From positions 1 to 64,000 of the forward strand of contig MWBZ01000004.1 in NCBI GenBank assembly GCA_002069765.1: DNA of 64,000 nt, in the 5' to 3' direction. Of this stretch, positions 8,236-18,043 are shown piece by piece. The stretch comes from a bacterium ADurb.Bin243 (GTDB taxonomy: Bacteria; Muiribacteriota; UBA9980). The position numbers were made by a program, and so were the translations under genes. The notes under the pieces are model-generated. The model saw nothing but the letters and a program-made list of their open reading frames with translations. It made no database searches and was not told the DNA's origin. Positions within the stretch are counted from its first letter, which is position 1; each line of letters begins with the position of its first letter.

Positions 8236-10200
8236 TTAATCTTTTTTTTCAGCGTCAACCCATTTGATTATGGTATCGACAAGTATGTTATTATTGTGCA
8301 TCGGTTTCGAAATATAATCATCCATGCCGGACGCCAGAAATTTAGAACGGTCATCGCTCATCGCATAAGCGCTCAGGGCTATTATGGGAACTCGAACGCC
8401 CCTGTTTTTTTCAATTTCCCGGATCTTTCGCGCGGCTTCGAAACCGTCCATATCGGGCATCTGCCCGTCCATAATTATAACGTCGAATTCGCCGCTCTCA
8501 TAAAAATTAACGGCTTCGACTCCGCTCGCCGCTATCTTTAATTCCCATCCCAACCCGGACAGCATCTTTTTTATAAGCACGACGCTCATCATATCGTCTT
8601 CGGCAAGAAGCACCTTTAATTTTCGTCCCGCGTTCCTTGAATTATTTTTATCATTAACATACTGCCGCTTTAAATCTTGCTGCCCGGATGCTATTTCAAA
8701 AGGCAGCAAAACCTTGAAGCAGCTGCCTTTTCCAACTTCGCTCGTAACCGAAATTTCGCCTTCCATCATTTCAACGATGCCTTTGACGATTGAAAGCCCG
8801 AGACCTGAACCGCCAAACCGCCTGGTATCGCTATTTTCAAGCTGATGAAACATTTGGAAAGTTTCATCGATGCGTTCCGCCGGAATTCCTATTCCCGTAT
8901 CCACGACCGAAATCGAAATAAGGACTTTATTTTCGTTTTTCTGAGCCTGATCCAGTATAACCGTAATTTTTCCGTCGGGCGTAAATTTAATGGCGTTTGA
9001 AAGCAGATTGAGCAGTATCTGTTTTACCCTGAGATGATCGCCTGACACTTTATAGTTAACTTCGGACGCAAACATGCTGTATATTTGCAATCCTTTTTTA
9101 TAGGCCTGCTTTTCGACTATTTTTATGCAATCGTTAATAGCGGCGTTCAGATCAAAAACGGTATTTTCAAACCTTAATTTTTTCGCTTCAATTTTCGAAA
9201 AATCAAGAATATCGTTAATAACCTCGAGCAGATGCTCGGAAGAAATTTTTATCATATCGTTGTATTCCGCCTGTTCGCCGTCGAGCGCGGTAGAAGCCAG
9301 AAGCCCTGAAAAACCCATAATTCCGTTCATTGGCGTGCGCAGCTCGTGACTTATATTCGCCACGAAACGGCTTTTAGCTTCATTTGCGGCCTCGGCCTCC
9401 TCTTTTGCCGCTATAAGCGCAGCCTCGGCCTTTTTGCGGTCCGTAACATCATTGACAATTGAAAAAAGAATGGCCTTTTCACCGAATTTTATCGCGCTGC
9501 AATTTACTTCCACATCCCGAATCTCGCCGGAAGCAAGACGATGGCGGAAATAATAATGGAAGGCCTTGTTGTCTATAACCGTATTCATTTTCTGCAAAAT
9601 CTCTTCCTGCGGAAGAATATTTATCTCGTTTATTTTCATCGATGTCAGCTGTTCATGACTCCAGCCATAAAACGAGCATGCAGCCGGATTAGCGTCCACG
9701 ATCTCAGAAGTTACAGGCTCTATCATAAGCATTACCGAGTGATTGTTATAAAATATCGACCGGTGGCGTTCCTCGCTTTCTTTAAGCTGCGAAATGGCTT
9801 TTTCTTTTTCCTTGAGCGCTTTCTTGCTTTCGATCGCTTCTTTAATGGCAAACGGCAGCCTCGATATATGACCTTTTATGAGGTAATCGGTGGCGCCGGC
9901 TTTCATGCAGGCTACCGCGGTATCTTCGTTGGTAGGGCCGGTTATCATTATAAAAGGCAGGAATGGATCGCATTCGGTCGATATTTTCAAAGCCTGCATT
10001 CCATCGAAATAAGGCATTGAATAATCGGATATTACTACGTCGGGTTTGAATTCTTCCAGCGCCGTCAAGAACGCTTCACGAGTGTCCACGATAAGATAAG
10101 AAACCTGAATACCCGCTTTTTTTATCTCGCGCAAAGCGATTTCAGCTTCAACCTGCATGTCTTCTACGTATAAAATTTTAATCGGTTTTTCAGTATCCAT
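8236..10200 (-). CDS. Hybrid sensor histidine kinase (REC-PAS-HisKA-HATPase-REC)
   Basis: Cytoplasmic hybrid kinase of 654 residues with no TM. Receiver 1 (about 5-125) has the acceptor in VVISDYSMP. A PAS domain follows (about 140-262), then a short coiled coil, HisKA with intact H-box NISHELRTPMNG, HATPase with DTGIGIP and GGSGLGLSI boxes, and receiver 2 (about 525-650) with acceptor in VIIMDGQMPDMDG. Signals can enter through receiver 1, modulate the kinase and leave through receiver 2. It is the last gene of the operon, 15 bases after the CheY-like regulator, with a GAGGA ribosome site. No DNA-binding output is present, so the target is probably protein-protein or a separate regulator. 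Confidence 0.93.
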   Translation of the reverse strand: MDTEKPIKILYVEDMQVEAEIALREIKKAGIQVSYLIVDTREAFLTALEEFKPDVVISDYSMPYFDGMQALKISTECDPFLPFIMITGPTNEDTAVACMKAGATDYLIKGHISRLPFAIKEAIESKKALKEKEKAISQLKESEERHRSIFYNNHSVMLMIEPVTSEIVDANPAACSFYGWSHEQLTSMKINEINILPQEEILQKMNTVIDNKAFHYYFRHRLASGEIRDVEVNCSAIKFGEKAILFSIVNDVTDRKKAEAALIAAKEEAEAANEAKSRFVANISHELRTPMNGIMGFSGLLASTALDGEQAEYNDMIKISSEHLLEVINDILDFSKIEAKKLRFENTVFDLNAAINDCIKIVEKQAYKKGLQIYSMFASEVNYKVSGDHLRVKQILLNLLSNAIKFTPDGKITVILDQAQKNENKVLISISVVDTGIGIPAERIDETFQMFHQLENSDTRRFGGSGLGLSIVKGIVEMMEGEISVTSEVGKGSCFKVLLPFEIASGQQDLKRQYVNDKNNSRNAGRKLKVLLAEDDMMSVVLIKKMLSGLGWELKIAASGVEAVNFYESGEFDVIIMDGQMPDMDGFEAARKIREIEKNRGVRVPIIALSAYAMSDDRSKFLASGMDDYISKPMHNNNILVDTIIKWVDAEKKD

Positions 10201-10215
10201 TTTTATCCTCTTCAG

Positions 10216-10668
10216 TTAAATCTGCCCGCCGGGAAACTGGTTTAAAAGCAGCCAGTACATGCCGAAATCTTTAATGGCTTCGACGAATTTTTCGAAATCG
10301 ACCGGTTTTACAAGATAGCTGTTTACGCCGAGCTGATAACTTTCGATCATATCTTTTTCTTCTTTTGAAGATGTCAGCACTACAACTGGAATGGCTTTAG
10401 TGGCAGGGTCGGACTTTATAATTTTTAATACTTCGAGGCCGCCTATTTTGGGCAATTTTAAATCGAGCAACACTATTTTAGGATATTTTTTCCCTTCGTT
10501 GCCGTTGAATTTGCCGCGCGCATAAATAAAATCCAGCGCTTCCTCGCCGTCGCATACGTGAACGACCTTGTTGGTCAGTTTACTTTTTTTTAGCGCCCTG
10601 AGAGCTATTTCCGCATCGTTAGGATTGTCTTCGACCAGAAGTATTTCCACTTCGCTTCCCTGTGTCAT
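10216..10668 (-). CDS. CheY-like single-domain response regulator (Rcp1 type)
   Basis: 150-residue receiver-only protein. It carries the acidic pocket LLVEDNPND, phosphoacceptor Asp in VLLDLKLPK, the Thr/Ser of VLTSS and the Lys of LVKPVD. The extended segment between beta-2 and alpha-2 (DFIYARGKF) is typical of Rcp1-like regulators that pair with PAS- or phytochrome-containing kinases. Its ATG lies 1 base after the TGA of the upstream Cache-PAS kinase, and its AGGAG site is inside that gene, so the two are coupled and likely cognate. Confidence 0.92.
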   Translation of the reverse strand: MTQGSEVEILLVEDNPNDAEIALRALKKSKLTNKVVHVCDGEEALDFIYARGKFNGNEGKKYPKIVLLDLKLPKIGGLEVLKIIKSDPATKAIPVVVLTSSKEEKDMIESYQLGVNSYLVKPVDFEKFVEAIKDFGMYWLLLNQFPGGQI

Positions 10669-10669
10669 A

Positions 10670-13171
10670 TCAATTCTCCTTTACCGGTAACGTAAAATAA
10701 AAAGCCGCGCCTTCATTAATTTTTCCTTCGGCCCAAACGCGGCCGCCGTGGCGGTGTATTATTCTTTGCACTATCGCGAGGCCCACGCCGTTTCCTTCAA
10801 ATTCTTCGCTTTTATGCAACCTTTGAAAGACTCCAAAGAGTTTATTGACATAATCGGCGTTAAAACCGACGCCGGAATCTTTTACAAAAAATATGAGTTC
10901 TTCGCTTTGCCTGTAACCTCCGATTTCGATTTTTTTAACCGGAGATTTCGATGTGTATTTTACGGCGTTAGATATTAAATTATGCCAAACCTGCCTTATA
11001 AGATTAGGGTCGCCCTGCGCTTCGGGGATTTGTCCGCAGATAAATTCATATGACGCGTCCGGCAATTGCGAGAGGGCTTCCGTGTAAACAAGTTGCGCCA
11101 TTTTTTTCATGTCGATAATCGCCAGGCTCATTTCACTCCTGGTTATCCTTGAAAGCGAAAGCAAATCGGAAATGAGCTGATCCATTTTTTGAGTGTTATC
11201 GCGGACCACCTTTATAAGGCGGTTACCTTCAGCGTCGAGCTTATCGCCGTAATCTTCGGCCAGAAACCTTGAAAATCCATCGATCGCACGCAAAGGCGCC
11301 CGTAGATCGTGAGAAACCGAATAGGCGAAAGCCTCGAGTTCCTTATTTGAAGATTCGAGCTGAACGGTCCTTTCAGCCACTTTTTTTTCGAGGGAATCGT
11401 TGAGCTCGCGAATTTGTTTTTCTATAGCTTTACGTTCGGTAATATCCTGAAAAATAGTGGCGAATTTGCCAGGTTCAGGCGAATAGGCCAATATTTCAAA
11501 ATACTTGCCTATGGCTGCGCTGAAATTTTCAAAACGGACCGCTTCACCCGTAAGCGCCACTTTTCCATAAGTTTCGATCCAATAATCTTCGGTGGCCGGC
11601 ATTATCGTTTTAACCGTATTTCCGATAAGCTCGGAAGATCTTGCGCCGGTGAGGGTTTCGAAGGCGTCGTTTACCTCTATAAACCTGTAATCGCAAGGTT
11701 TTTTATTATCATCCAGAATTATTTCGTGCAGCGCGAAACCGGAAGTCATATTCTTAAAAAGAAGCCTGTATTGTTGCTCGTTTTTTAAAACCGCTTTTTC
11801 GATTTTTTTACGTTCCGTTATATCGTTGATCACGGCCAGAAACAGCGATTCATTCTCCCTTTCTATGAGCTGCAAATGAACTTCGACATCATAAAGGCTT
11901 CCGTCTTTTCTTTTATGGACCGTTTCGAAAACCAATACCTGTTTTTCTTTTTTTACCAGCGGCGCGATAGCCGCTTTAAAAGTTTCTTCGGTAAATTCAG
12001 GTTTTATATTGTAAGCGGTCAGACCATAAAGTTCATGCATACTGTATCCGAGATTGCGGCGTGCGCCGGTATTTAAGTATTTAAATTTAAGCGTTTCGGC
12101 GCTGAAAACGAATATCTCGTTAAGGCTTTTTTCGATTATATCCTGCAGCCATGCGTTTTCGCGTTCGCTTTCGAGCTGTTTCATATAGAAATCCGCGTCA
12201 CGACGGCTCCATAAGATGCTTACGCCAAGCGCTGCGACCAGAAGGATAATCCCCATGAAAAAGACCATTATAAAAAACCTTTCTCTTAAAGGACCGTAAA
12301 CTTCGTCTAAATCTATGCGCGTCACTAAAAACCATGGCGAATCCTTTATGGGCCTTGTTTCCGCGATGACCTTAACCCCGCGGTAATCTATGCCTTCGCT
12401 TACGCCGGTTTCACCCAGGACCGCCTTGACAGCTGGAGCTTCACGTTGCGTAAGAGGTATTTTCAGCTTAAGCGCGGTATTTTTTTGAAATTTAAGCTCG
12501 TTTAAAAAAACAGCGTAATCGCCTTCACGCCGGACTATTATGGTTTCAGCCGATTTAGTCGGCGAAGGCCATTTTTCAATAAAAGGATATAGCACGTTAT
12601 AAGGATCGACATTTAAAATCATCGCCCCCAGAATTTCTCCGGCGGGCCCTTCGTCGAAAAGAGGAAGTATAGCCCCCAGATAAGGTTTACCGTCATACTC
12701 ACTGATGTAAAGATCTATTATGCTTATCTCATGAGTGGCAATAGCTTCTGAAAACCGGCTTAAAACAGCGGATGAAAGAGGAAATTTGCCGCCGCTAGAT
12801 ATTTTTTCAACTCCGTTTTTATCGAAAAAGCAGACGCGTTCATATCCATAATATTCTTTAAATTTCTTTAAATATTCGAAAAACGTTTCATTAATTTTTG
12901 AGTTAAGCGGGTCGTGAAAATAATCTTTAATTTCAGATTTCAAAACCGGGTTATTGAACACCGCTTCCGCATCGCCCTTTCTTTCTTTGCGCCAGAGCGA
13001 TATCTGGCTTGCCTTCAATTCGGCTATCGCCGAAAGAGTTTTTTCGAGCTCTTTTCTAAAATGCTTTTCGTAGTTGGCGTAGTAAAAGTATCCGGCTACC
13101 ACAGTGATCGTTATTATCAACGCAAAAGCTATGATATAAAAAGCGTATGTTCCAATCCGGGCTTTGCTCAT
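10670..13171 (-). CDS. Membrane sensor histidine kinase (Cache-like, PAS-PAS-HisKA-HATPase)
   Basis: 833 residues. TM near 10-30, a periplasmic double-Cache-like sensor to about 290, second TM near 295-318, PAS near 345-460, second PAS near 465-580, coiled coil, HisKA with intact H-box [12 protein letters not shown], and HATPase with VKDSGVGF and GNGVGLAIV. It should autophosphorylate and pass phosphate to the adjacent CheY-like regulator. The start ATG overlaps the stop of the upstream secreted protein by the four bases ATGA, indicating coupled translation and perhaps a functional link between the secreted protein and this sensor. The ligand is unknown. Confidence 0.92.
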   Translation of the reverse strand: MSKARIGTYAFYIIAFALIITITVVAGYFYYANYEKHFRKELEKTLSAIAELKASQISLWRKERKGDAEAVFNNPVLKSEIKDYFHDPLNSKINETFFEYLKKFKEYYGYERVCFFDKNGVEKISSGGKFPLSSAVLSRFSEAIATHEISIIDLYISEYDGKPYLGAILPLFDEGPAGEILGAMILNVDPYNVLYPFIEKWPSPTKSAETIIVRREGDYAVFLNELKFQKNTALKLKIPLTQREAPAVKAVLGETGVSEGIDYRGVKVIAETRPIKDSPWFLVTRIDLDEVYGPLRERFFIMVFFMGIILLVAALGVSILWSRRDADFYMKQLESERENAWLQDIIEKSLNEIFVFSAETLKFKYLNTGARRNLGYSMHELYGLTAYNIKPEFTEETFKAAIAPLVKKEKQVLVFETVHKRKDGSLYDVEVHLQLIERENESLFLAVINDITERKKIEKAVLKNEQQYRLLFKNMTSGFALHEIILDDNKKPCDYRFIEVNDAFETLTGARSSELIGNTVKTIMPATEDYWIETYGKVALTGEAVRFENFSAAIGKYFEILAYSPEPGKFATIFQDITERKAIEKQIRELNDSLEKKVAERTVQLESSNKELEAFAYSVSHDLRAPLRAIDGFSRFLAEDYGDKLDAEGNRLIKVVRDNTQKMDQLISDLLSLSRITRSEMSLAIIDMKKMAQLVYTEALSQLPDASYEFICGQIPEAQGDPNLIRQVWHNLISNAVKYTSKSPVKKIEIGGYRQSEELIFFVKDSGVGFNADYVNKLFGVFQRLHKSEEFEGNGVGLAIVQRIIHRHGGRVWAEGKINEGAAFYFTLPVKEN

Positions 13172-15576
13172 AATTCTTCCCCATCTTCCCTGTCAGCCTG
13201 GATAAAAGTAGGATCGCCGTGTTTGATATCCTGCGGAATGCTGTTTAAATCGCCCGCTTTTTCAATGGCGTCACGGAGCGCCCTGGCGACGGGGTCGTCA
13301 GGCGAACCGCCCATTTTAATATAGTTTTGATAGTTTTTATATGTTTTTTCTATCAGTTTTTTATACTCGTCTATTTTTTTAGGGTCGGCGGAATTTTTTA
13401 GCTGCTTTTTTAAATTTCTTATATCCTGCAGCTGTTTTTTAGCACGCTCTTCGGCCAGTTTTCTCAAATGCTTGAACTGCTCTTCAGTCAGGAATTCATG
13501 CTCCCAGTCGGTGTATATGAGATCGGCGATAGGCCTGAGGCCGGTAATATTTCCAAGGCCGTCCACAAGGCCGTTTTTTCCCACTTCGTAAATAACCATG
13601 CCGCCCACAAAAACGCCTATAGCGATAGGGCCGCCCCATGCGGCGCCCGCCGCGCCCGCTATATAAGACCCGGCAAAACCGCCGGCCCAGCCCACCGTGG
13701 CGCCTATCAATTCGCCTTTACCGATTTCCCATGTGGTTAAAATCATAACCTTGACCATATCGGGATCGCGGCCTTCTTTTATGGCCTTATGCATTTCGTC
13801 TTTGATAATCTTTGAAAAATCGCCGCCGCCCTGAAGCCCGCTCAGGATAACCATCGTGCCTTCTTTAATGTTATCGCCGAAATTTCCGGTTTTGGGTTTG
13901 GGCTCGACGCTGGGGCCGAAAGCGCCTTTAGGAGGCGGTTCGCCTTTGACGACCGGCTTCGGCTGCGCGCCGGGTTTAAAATCCGGTTCGGCTTTACCGC
14001 CAGGTCCGTCGGCGGAAGTTTTTGGCGGCGCTTCGGCGCCGTCAGGTTTTGATTTTACATCAGGCGAACCGGCGTCGCCGGTTTTAGATTTTCCGTCGCC
14101 GTCAGGCTTTTTACCGCCAGAACCGCTGTCGGGCGGCCTGTCCGGATCGCCGTCCGGCCTTGTGCCGCCGCCGTCAGGAGGTTTATCTCCACCTGGAGTT
14201 GTTTTTCCATCCGAAGAAGTTTTATCTCCTTCAGGCTTTGTTTTGCCGTCTTCAGGGTTAGTTTTATCTCCTTCAGGCTTTGTCTTGCCGTCCTCAGGTT
14301 TAGCTTCTTTTTTCTTTTTATCGATATCGTCGAGTTCTTCATCGACTTTTTCGATATGGTCTTTTAATTCCGGATTTTTTTTGGCGATACTTTCTTTACA
14401 AATTTTATTGGAAGTTTTTGCGGCTTCTATATCGGCCTGGATTTTTTTTGCTTTTTCAGCGTCGCCGCTTTTTTGGGCCTCGTCTAATTTTTTTTCGAGG
14501 TCGCTCATCTTTTCGCGGCCCTGCCTTGCTCCTTCGAAATGAGCTTCTTTAAGCTTTTCGTTCATCTCTCCGACGAATTTTTCCATATCTTTTTTTTGTT
14601 TCGAAGGCGGATCACGCGGATTAACTATTCCTGCTTCAACCGGAGTTTTATGATTTCTCAAATCATCGACTTTTTTCCAGAATTTTGAGCTTTCGGCCTG
14701 CCGGATCTTCTTTTCGATCTCTTTAACCGCTTCCGCGTCGCCTTTTTTTCGGGCTTCGTCAAGCTGTTCTTTGAGGTCTTTAACGTTATCTTTGATACCC
14801 GTTATCTCGGCGGCTTTTGAAAGGCTTTTGGCCGCCGTATGCAGGTCCGCCGCGCCGCCCGGGCCGGGATTTAACGCATGGCCGGCCTTATGGACATTAG
14901 ATAAAACCGCGCCTTCCGGATCGGCAACGCCGAACTTGCCTTCCGCTCCGGATTTGGGCCTGGATGTGGATTCGAGGCCGCCCGCCGTAGGAAAGGCGTC
15001 GGCGTCGTTTGCCATCGTTTTGACATATTCTTCGAACGCGGCTTTATCGTTTACATCCGGCGGCTGTACCCATACGGTGGTGTCGAGCTCTTTTATATAA
15101 ATTTTGTACTTGTGCGGCTGGGTGACGGTATAACCGCCGGCCTTATTTTTGATTTCCGCGAGTGCGGCCGGATCGCTGGTTTGAAGCGTGACATCGCAGT
15201 CGCTGTTGATAGTTTTAGGCGCGCTGCCGCTGTTGTCCACGTTGGAACCCGCGAGCAGCGAATTAAGCTTATCGTTACGGCGCGTGTTGGCGCCCTGGAA
15301 CTCTTTTCTTATGTCGTTTATTTCCCTGATCAGATCGTCGTAATCTGTTTTAGAAGAGCCTTTTCCTGCATTCTCTTTAGCTTTGTACCTTTCTATCGCT
15401 TCGTTTATAAGCCTGTCCTGCCGCTCGCGCGCGTTGGCGATATCGAAGTGCGCTTCGGCCTCTCTGGCTAAAGCCTGGCAAGGTAATTTAGAAGCCCCTG
15501 CGCTCAATAAAAAAAATAAAAAAGCGAAGGGAAAAACGTAATATAAAATTTTTAAAATTTTACTTTTATGGAGCAT
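13168..15576 (-). CDS. Large secreted coiled-coil/low-complexity protein, unknown function
   Basis: 802 residues; I do not recognise the family. A hydrophobic signal segment (about 10-32) precedes a charged coiled coil (38-95), a compact part near 115-210, long Lys/Glu-rich coiled coils (about 255-430) and a Pro/Gly/Asp/Lys-rich linker (about 430-585) containing tandem 14-residue units. Near residues 620-690 is a Gly/Ala-rich hydrophobic stretch (GWAGGFAGSYIAGAAGAAWG) that could insert in a membrane, followed by a basic coiled-coil tail. AAAGG precedes the ATG. It sits between two sensor kinase genes, 18 bases from the first and overlapping the second by ATGA. The hydrophobic module behind coiled coils loosely recalls pore-forming or secreted effector proteins, but nothing proves that. 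Confidence 0.75.
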   Translation of the reverse strand: MLHKSKILKILYYVFPFAFLFFLLSAGASKLPCQALAREAEAHFDIANARERQDRLINEAIERYKAKENAGKGSSKTDYDDLIREINDIRKEFQGANTRRNDKLNSLLAGSNVDNSGSAPKTINSDCDVTLQTSDPAALAEIKNKAGGYTVTQPHKYKIYIKELDTTVWVQPPDVNDKAAFEEYVKTMANDADAFPTAGGLESTSRPKSGAEGKFGVADPEGAVLSNVHKAGHALNPGPGGAADLHTAAKSLSKAAEITGIKDNVKDLKEQLDEARKKGDAEAVKEIEKKIRQAESSKFWKKVDDLRNHKTPVEAGIVNPRDPPSKQKKDMEKFVGEMNEKLKEAHFEGARQGREKMSDLEKKLDEAQKSGDAEKAKKIQADIEAAKTSNKICKESIAKKNPELKDHIEKVDEELDDIDKKKKEAKPEDGKTKPEGDKTNPEDGKTKPEGDKTSSDGKTTPGGDKPPDGGGTRPDGDPDRPPDSGSGGKKPDGDGKSKTGDAGSPDVKSKPDGAEAPPKTSADGPGGKAEPDFKPGAQPKPVVKGEPPPKGAFGPSVEPKPKTGNFGDNIKEGTMVILSGLQGGGDFSKIIKDEMHKAIKEGRDPDMVKVMILTTWEIGKGELIGATVGWAGGFAGSYIAGAAGAAWGGPIAIGVFVGGMVIYEVGKNGLVDGLGNITGLRPIADLIYTDWEHEFLTEEQFKHLRKLAEERAKKQLQDIRNLKKQLKNSADPKKIDEYKKLIEKTYKNYQNYIKMGGSPDDPVARALRDAIEKAGDLNSIPQDIKHGDPTFIQADREDGEEL
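14219..14302 (-). repeat. Two tandem 42-base units in the linker of the 802-residue protein
   Basis: Units beginning gttttatctccttcaggctt (plus strand) start at 14219 and 14261, encoding near-identical 14-residue KTKPEGDKT-type segments. The period is 42 bases, in frame, so copy number could vary without breaking the gene. Confidence 0.7.
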
Positions 15577-15594
15577 TTGAAGCCTTTCGCAAAA

Positions 15595-17808
15595 TCATGC
15601 CTGCCCGCCGGTTTTGGTTTGCGGCAGTACAATAGAAACTCTCGCTCCCGAACCGATATCGCTGTCTATAATTAATTCGCCATTATTCTTTTTAATGAAT
15701 TCATGGCTCAGGACGAGCCCTATGCCGCTTCCGCGCTCGCCTTCGGTGCCTTCGGTAGAAAAAGTAGTGTCAACATTAAAAAGCTTATCTATACGGTCGC
15801 GCTTTATGCCGATGCCTGAATCCGCGATCGTTATTTTTATGCTGCCGCGTTCGCTCAGTGGCTCCGCGCTGATTTTTATCCTGCCGCCGGGCATCGTGAA
15901 TTTAACCGCGTTCGACACGACATTTCTAAGCGCGGTTTTAAACATATTTTCATCGCAGTAAACTTTCAAAGATTCTTCTACGGAAGATTCCAGTGTAATT
16001 TGTTTCTGAGAAGCCCTTTCGCCAAAAAATTCGAGAGCTTCTTTTACTGCCTGATACACCGACATATTCGAAGCCGCGGGCTTCAAATCGCCGGTTGCGT
16101 TCGACGTCCATTCCAGAAGATTTATGAGCAGGGAGTAAGTGGAATCGGCGCAATTTTTAAGGCTATATAAAAAATCCGTTTTTTCAGGTTCTTTTAGAAG
16201 GTTGAAATTTTTGATCAGGTAATCGAGTATCGATTGAAATGTGCTCACGGACGAGCGTAAATCTGACGCTATTATCTTTAAAAATCTGTCTTTCGTGGAG
16301 CTGAGCTTATTGAATTCCTCTTCTCGCTTGATTTTTTCGCTGATATCGTTAAGTATGAAAAATACCGCCGGCATTCCTTCGTATTCTATTAAGCTCGCGG
16401 ACATGCTGAAAGTTATACTGCTGCCTTCGCAATCTTTAAAACAGACGATATGATCTTTTAAATAGCCGTAATTTTTGACGAGATCGAAAATTTCGTCGCG
16501 CGAAGAAGGCTTTTCATAAAAAAGTCCGCCCTGCTTGCCGATTATGAATTCTTTTTTTATGCGGAGCTTGTTTTCAAAAACGTTATTAACCAGCCTTACT
16601 TCGCGGGTTTCAAGAAGAGTTATCGCAATGGGCAGCGGGGTGTTTTCCACCAGATTGCGGTACCGTTCTTCGCTTCTGGCCAGGTTTTCCTCGCTCTGGC
16701 GCCTCTGGGCTATTTCGGCTTTGAGCTTCAAATTCAGCTTATAATAAAAAGAAGCGAGCCATGTTATAAAAAGAGCTATTAAAGAGATAAGTATAACCGG
16801 CCAGATATGATAAACGACCTTGACCTGCGTAAAATCTTCGTATAAGAAACCCTCGAGCGAATAATCTTCGTCTAGCAGCTTCTGGTTTTTATAGATCTGC
16901 GCTATCTGGCTCCATCTTTCAGGTTTAGAATAGCCGATCTGGATCACTTCGGGAATTATGAATTTTTTAGTCTGGTCGGCTTCGAACTTAAGATGCTCGA
17001 TGCTGTGGCGTTTGCTGTATTTGTTGAATATGACGTCTATCATTTCATCGGCGTTGTTGGAAGCGTAAATCCAGCCTTCTATAGAGGCGTGCCTGAATTT
17101 TTCGACGAGATCCGGGTCTTTTTCGACTAAATTTTTGCTGGTGAATAAAGTATCGCCGTAAAAATCTACGCCGGCGTCGATCGGTGAAAAAATATGATAT
17201 TCCACTCCGGCTTTTTGCAGCAGGAAAGGTTCGTCGGTAAGAAACGCGGTCAAAGCGTCCACCTCGCCTTTGATCAGCGGATCGGGCGAATATGCGTGAG
17301 GGTATAAAATGCATTTGGATAAAGATACGCCGTAGCTTTGAAGAAAAGTTATTATTTCAGCCGATTGCGGCTCGACCATAAGTTTTTTACCGATTAGGTC
17401 GGAAGGCCTGGAAGCTGATTTTTTTAAAGCCAGCAGGACTTTGGGGCAATGTTGAAAAATAGGCGCCACGGCCACTATGGGTTTTCCCTGAGCGTGATCG
17501 AGCATCAAAGAAGCGTTGCCGATTCCAAAATGCGCCCTGCCGTCTATTACGTCTTTAACCGGATCGTTGTGTTCATCGGGTTCCTCGAGTACGACGTCCA
17601 GGCCGGCCTTTTTGAACAAGCCTTTTTCGACGGCGGCGTAGTAGCCGGCAAATTGGAACTGATGTTTCCAGTGTAATTTCAATATGACCTTTTTCAAATT
17701 AGAGCCGTTCTGCGCGCCCGCGTTATCAGCTAAACCTGTCTGGAAAAGCTTGATAACGCCGATCAGGGTTAAAACAAATAAGAAAACATATATTTTTTTT
17801 ATTTTCAT
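15595..17808 (-). CDS. THI5/NMT1-domain sensor kinase-like protein lacking the phosphoacceptor His
   Basis: 737 residues. A signal/TM segment (5-25) is followed by a periplasmic THI5/NMT1-type substrate-binding domain (about 40-270; KLHWKHQFQFAGYY, AHFGIGNAS), TM near 335-357, PAS (about 375-490), a HisKA-like helix and a HATPase domain (about 610-735) with N, G1 (DSGIGI) and G2 (GSGIGLVLS) boxes intact. In the H-box the usual HDLR-x-P reads SDLRSS: Ser515 (codon 16264-16266) replaces His, and the Pro is also lost. ATP may still bind but normal autophosphorylation cannot occur at this site. GGGAG precedes the ATG. It is first in the five-gene operon and may act as a ligand-sensing pseudokinase regulating its neighbours. 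Confidence 0.88.
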   Translation of the reverse strand: MKIKKIYVFLFVLTLIGVIKLFQTGLADNAGAQNGSNLKKVILKLHWKHQFQFAGYYAAVEKGLFKKAGLDVVLEEPDEHNDPVKDVIDGRAHFGIGNASLMLDHAQGKPIVAVAPIFQHCPKVLLALKKSASRPSDLIGKKLMVEPQSAEIITFLQSYGVSLSKCILYPHAYSPDPLIKGEVDALTAFLTDEPFLLQKAGVEYHIFSPIDAGVDFYGDTLFTSKNLVEKDPDLVEKFRHASIEGWIYASNNADEMIDVIFNKYSKRHSIEHLKFEADQTKKFIIPEVIQIGYSKPERWSQIAQIYKNQKLLDEDYSLEGFLYEDFTQVKVVYHIWPVILISLIALFITWLASFYYKLNLKLKAEIAQRRQSEENLARSEERYRNLVENTPLPIAITLLETREVRLVNNVFENKLRIKKEFIIGKQGGLFYEKPSSRDEIFDLVKNYGYLKDHIVCFKDCEGSSITFSMSASLIEYEGMPAVFFILNDISEKIKREEEFNKLSSTKDRFLKIIASDLRSSVSTFQSILDYLIKNFNLLKEPEKTDFLYSLKNCADSTYSLLINLLEWTSNATGDLKPAASNMSVYQAVKEALEFFGERASQKQITLESSVEESLKVYCDENMFKTALRNVVSNAVKFTMPGGRIKISAEPLSERGSIKITIADSGIGIKRDRIDKLFNVDTTFSTEGTEGERGSGIGLVLSHEFIKKNNGELIIDSDIGSGARVSIVLPQTKTGGQA

Positions 17809-17904
17809 TGCAGCTCCCTGTGAAAAGTAGCTCTTTCATCGAAATAAAAGCTGATCATAACCGGCAATCCTGACTGTGTTAAATTATCAACTAACAGTGC
17901 AATT

Positions 17905-17933
17905 ATAATAACACTAATCGTTAAATAAGTCAA
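17905..17933 (-). promoter_or_regulatory. Promoter of the five-gene signalling operon
   Basis: Minus strand TTGACT (17933-17928), 17-base spacer, TATTAT (17910-17905), with a TATAAT three bases further on. About 95 bases upstream of the THI5-kinase gene; divergent from the promoter at 17965. Confidence 0.55.
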
Positions 17934-17964
17934 TATGGTTTATGTTGTTTATATTGCGGCGTGA

Positions 17965-17993
17965 TTGCATTTTTTTTAAAAATATGGTAAAAT
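17965..17993 (+). promoter_or_regulatory. Promoter of the secreted PD40-propeller gene
   Basis: TTGCAT (17965-17970), 17 bases, TAAAAT (17988-17993), about 50 bases before the ATG at 18044. The two divergent promoters share a 235-base intergenic region in which I see no further clear element. Confidence 0.5.
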
Positions 17994-18043
17994 TAAGCTT
18001 TGCTTAATAATCGAAAAAAATAAAAATATAAAGGGTGATTTTA

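Noticed and set aside
14219-14302. Possible CRISPR-like short repeats
   Set aside because: Only two adjacent in-frame units without unique spacers; it is a coding tandem repeat.
13856-14542. A 228-residue Pro/Ser-rich open frame on the plus strand
   Set aside because: It is antisense to the low-complexity linker of the 802-residue secreted protein; its composition is the complement of the repeat codons, and no ribosome site or promoter serves it.
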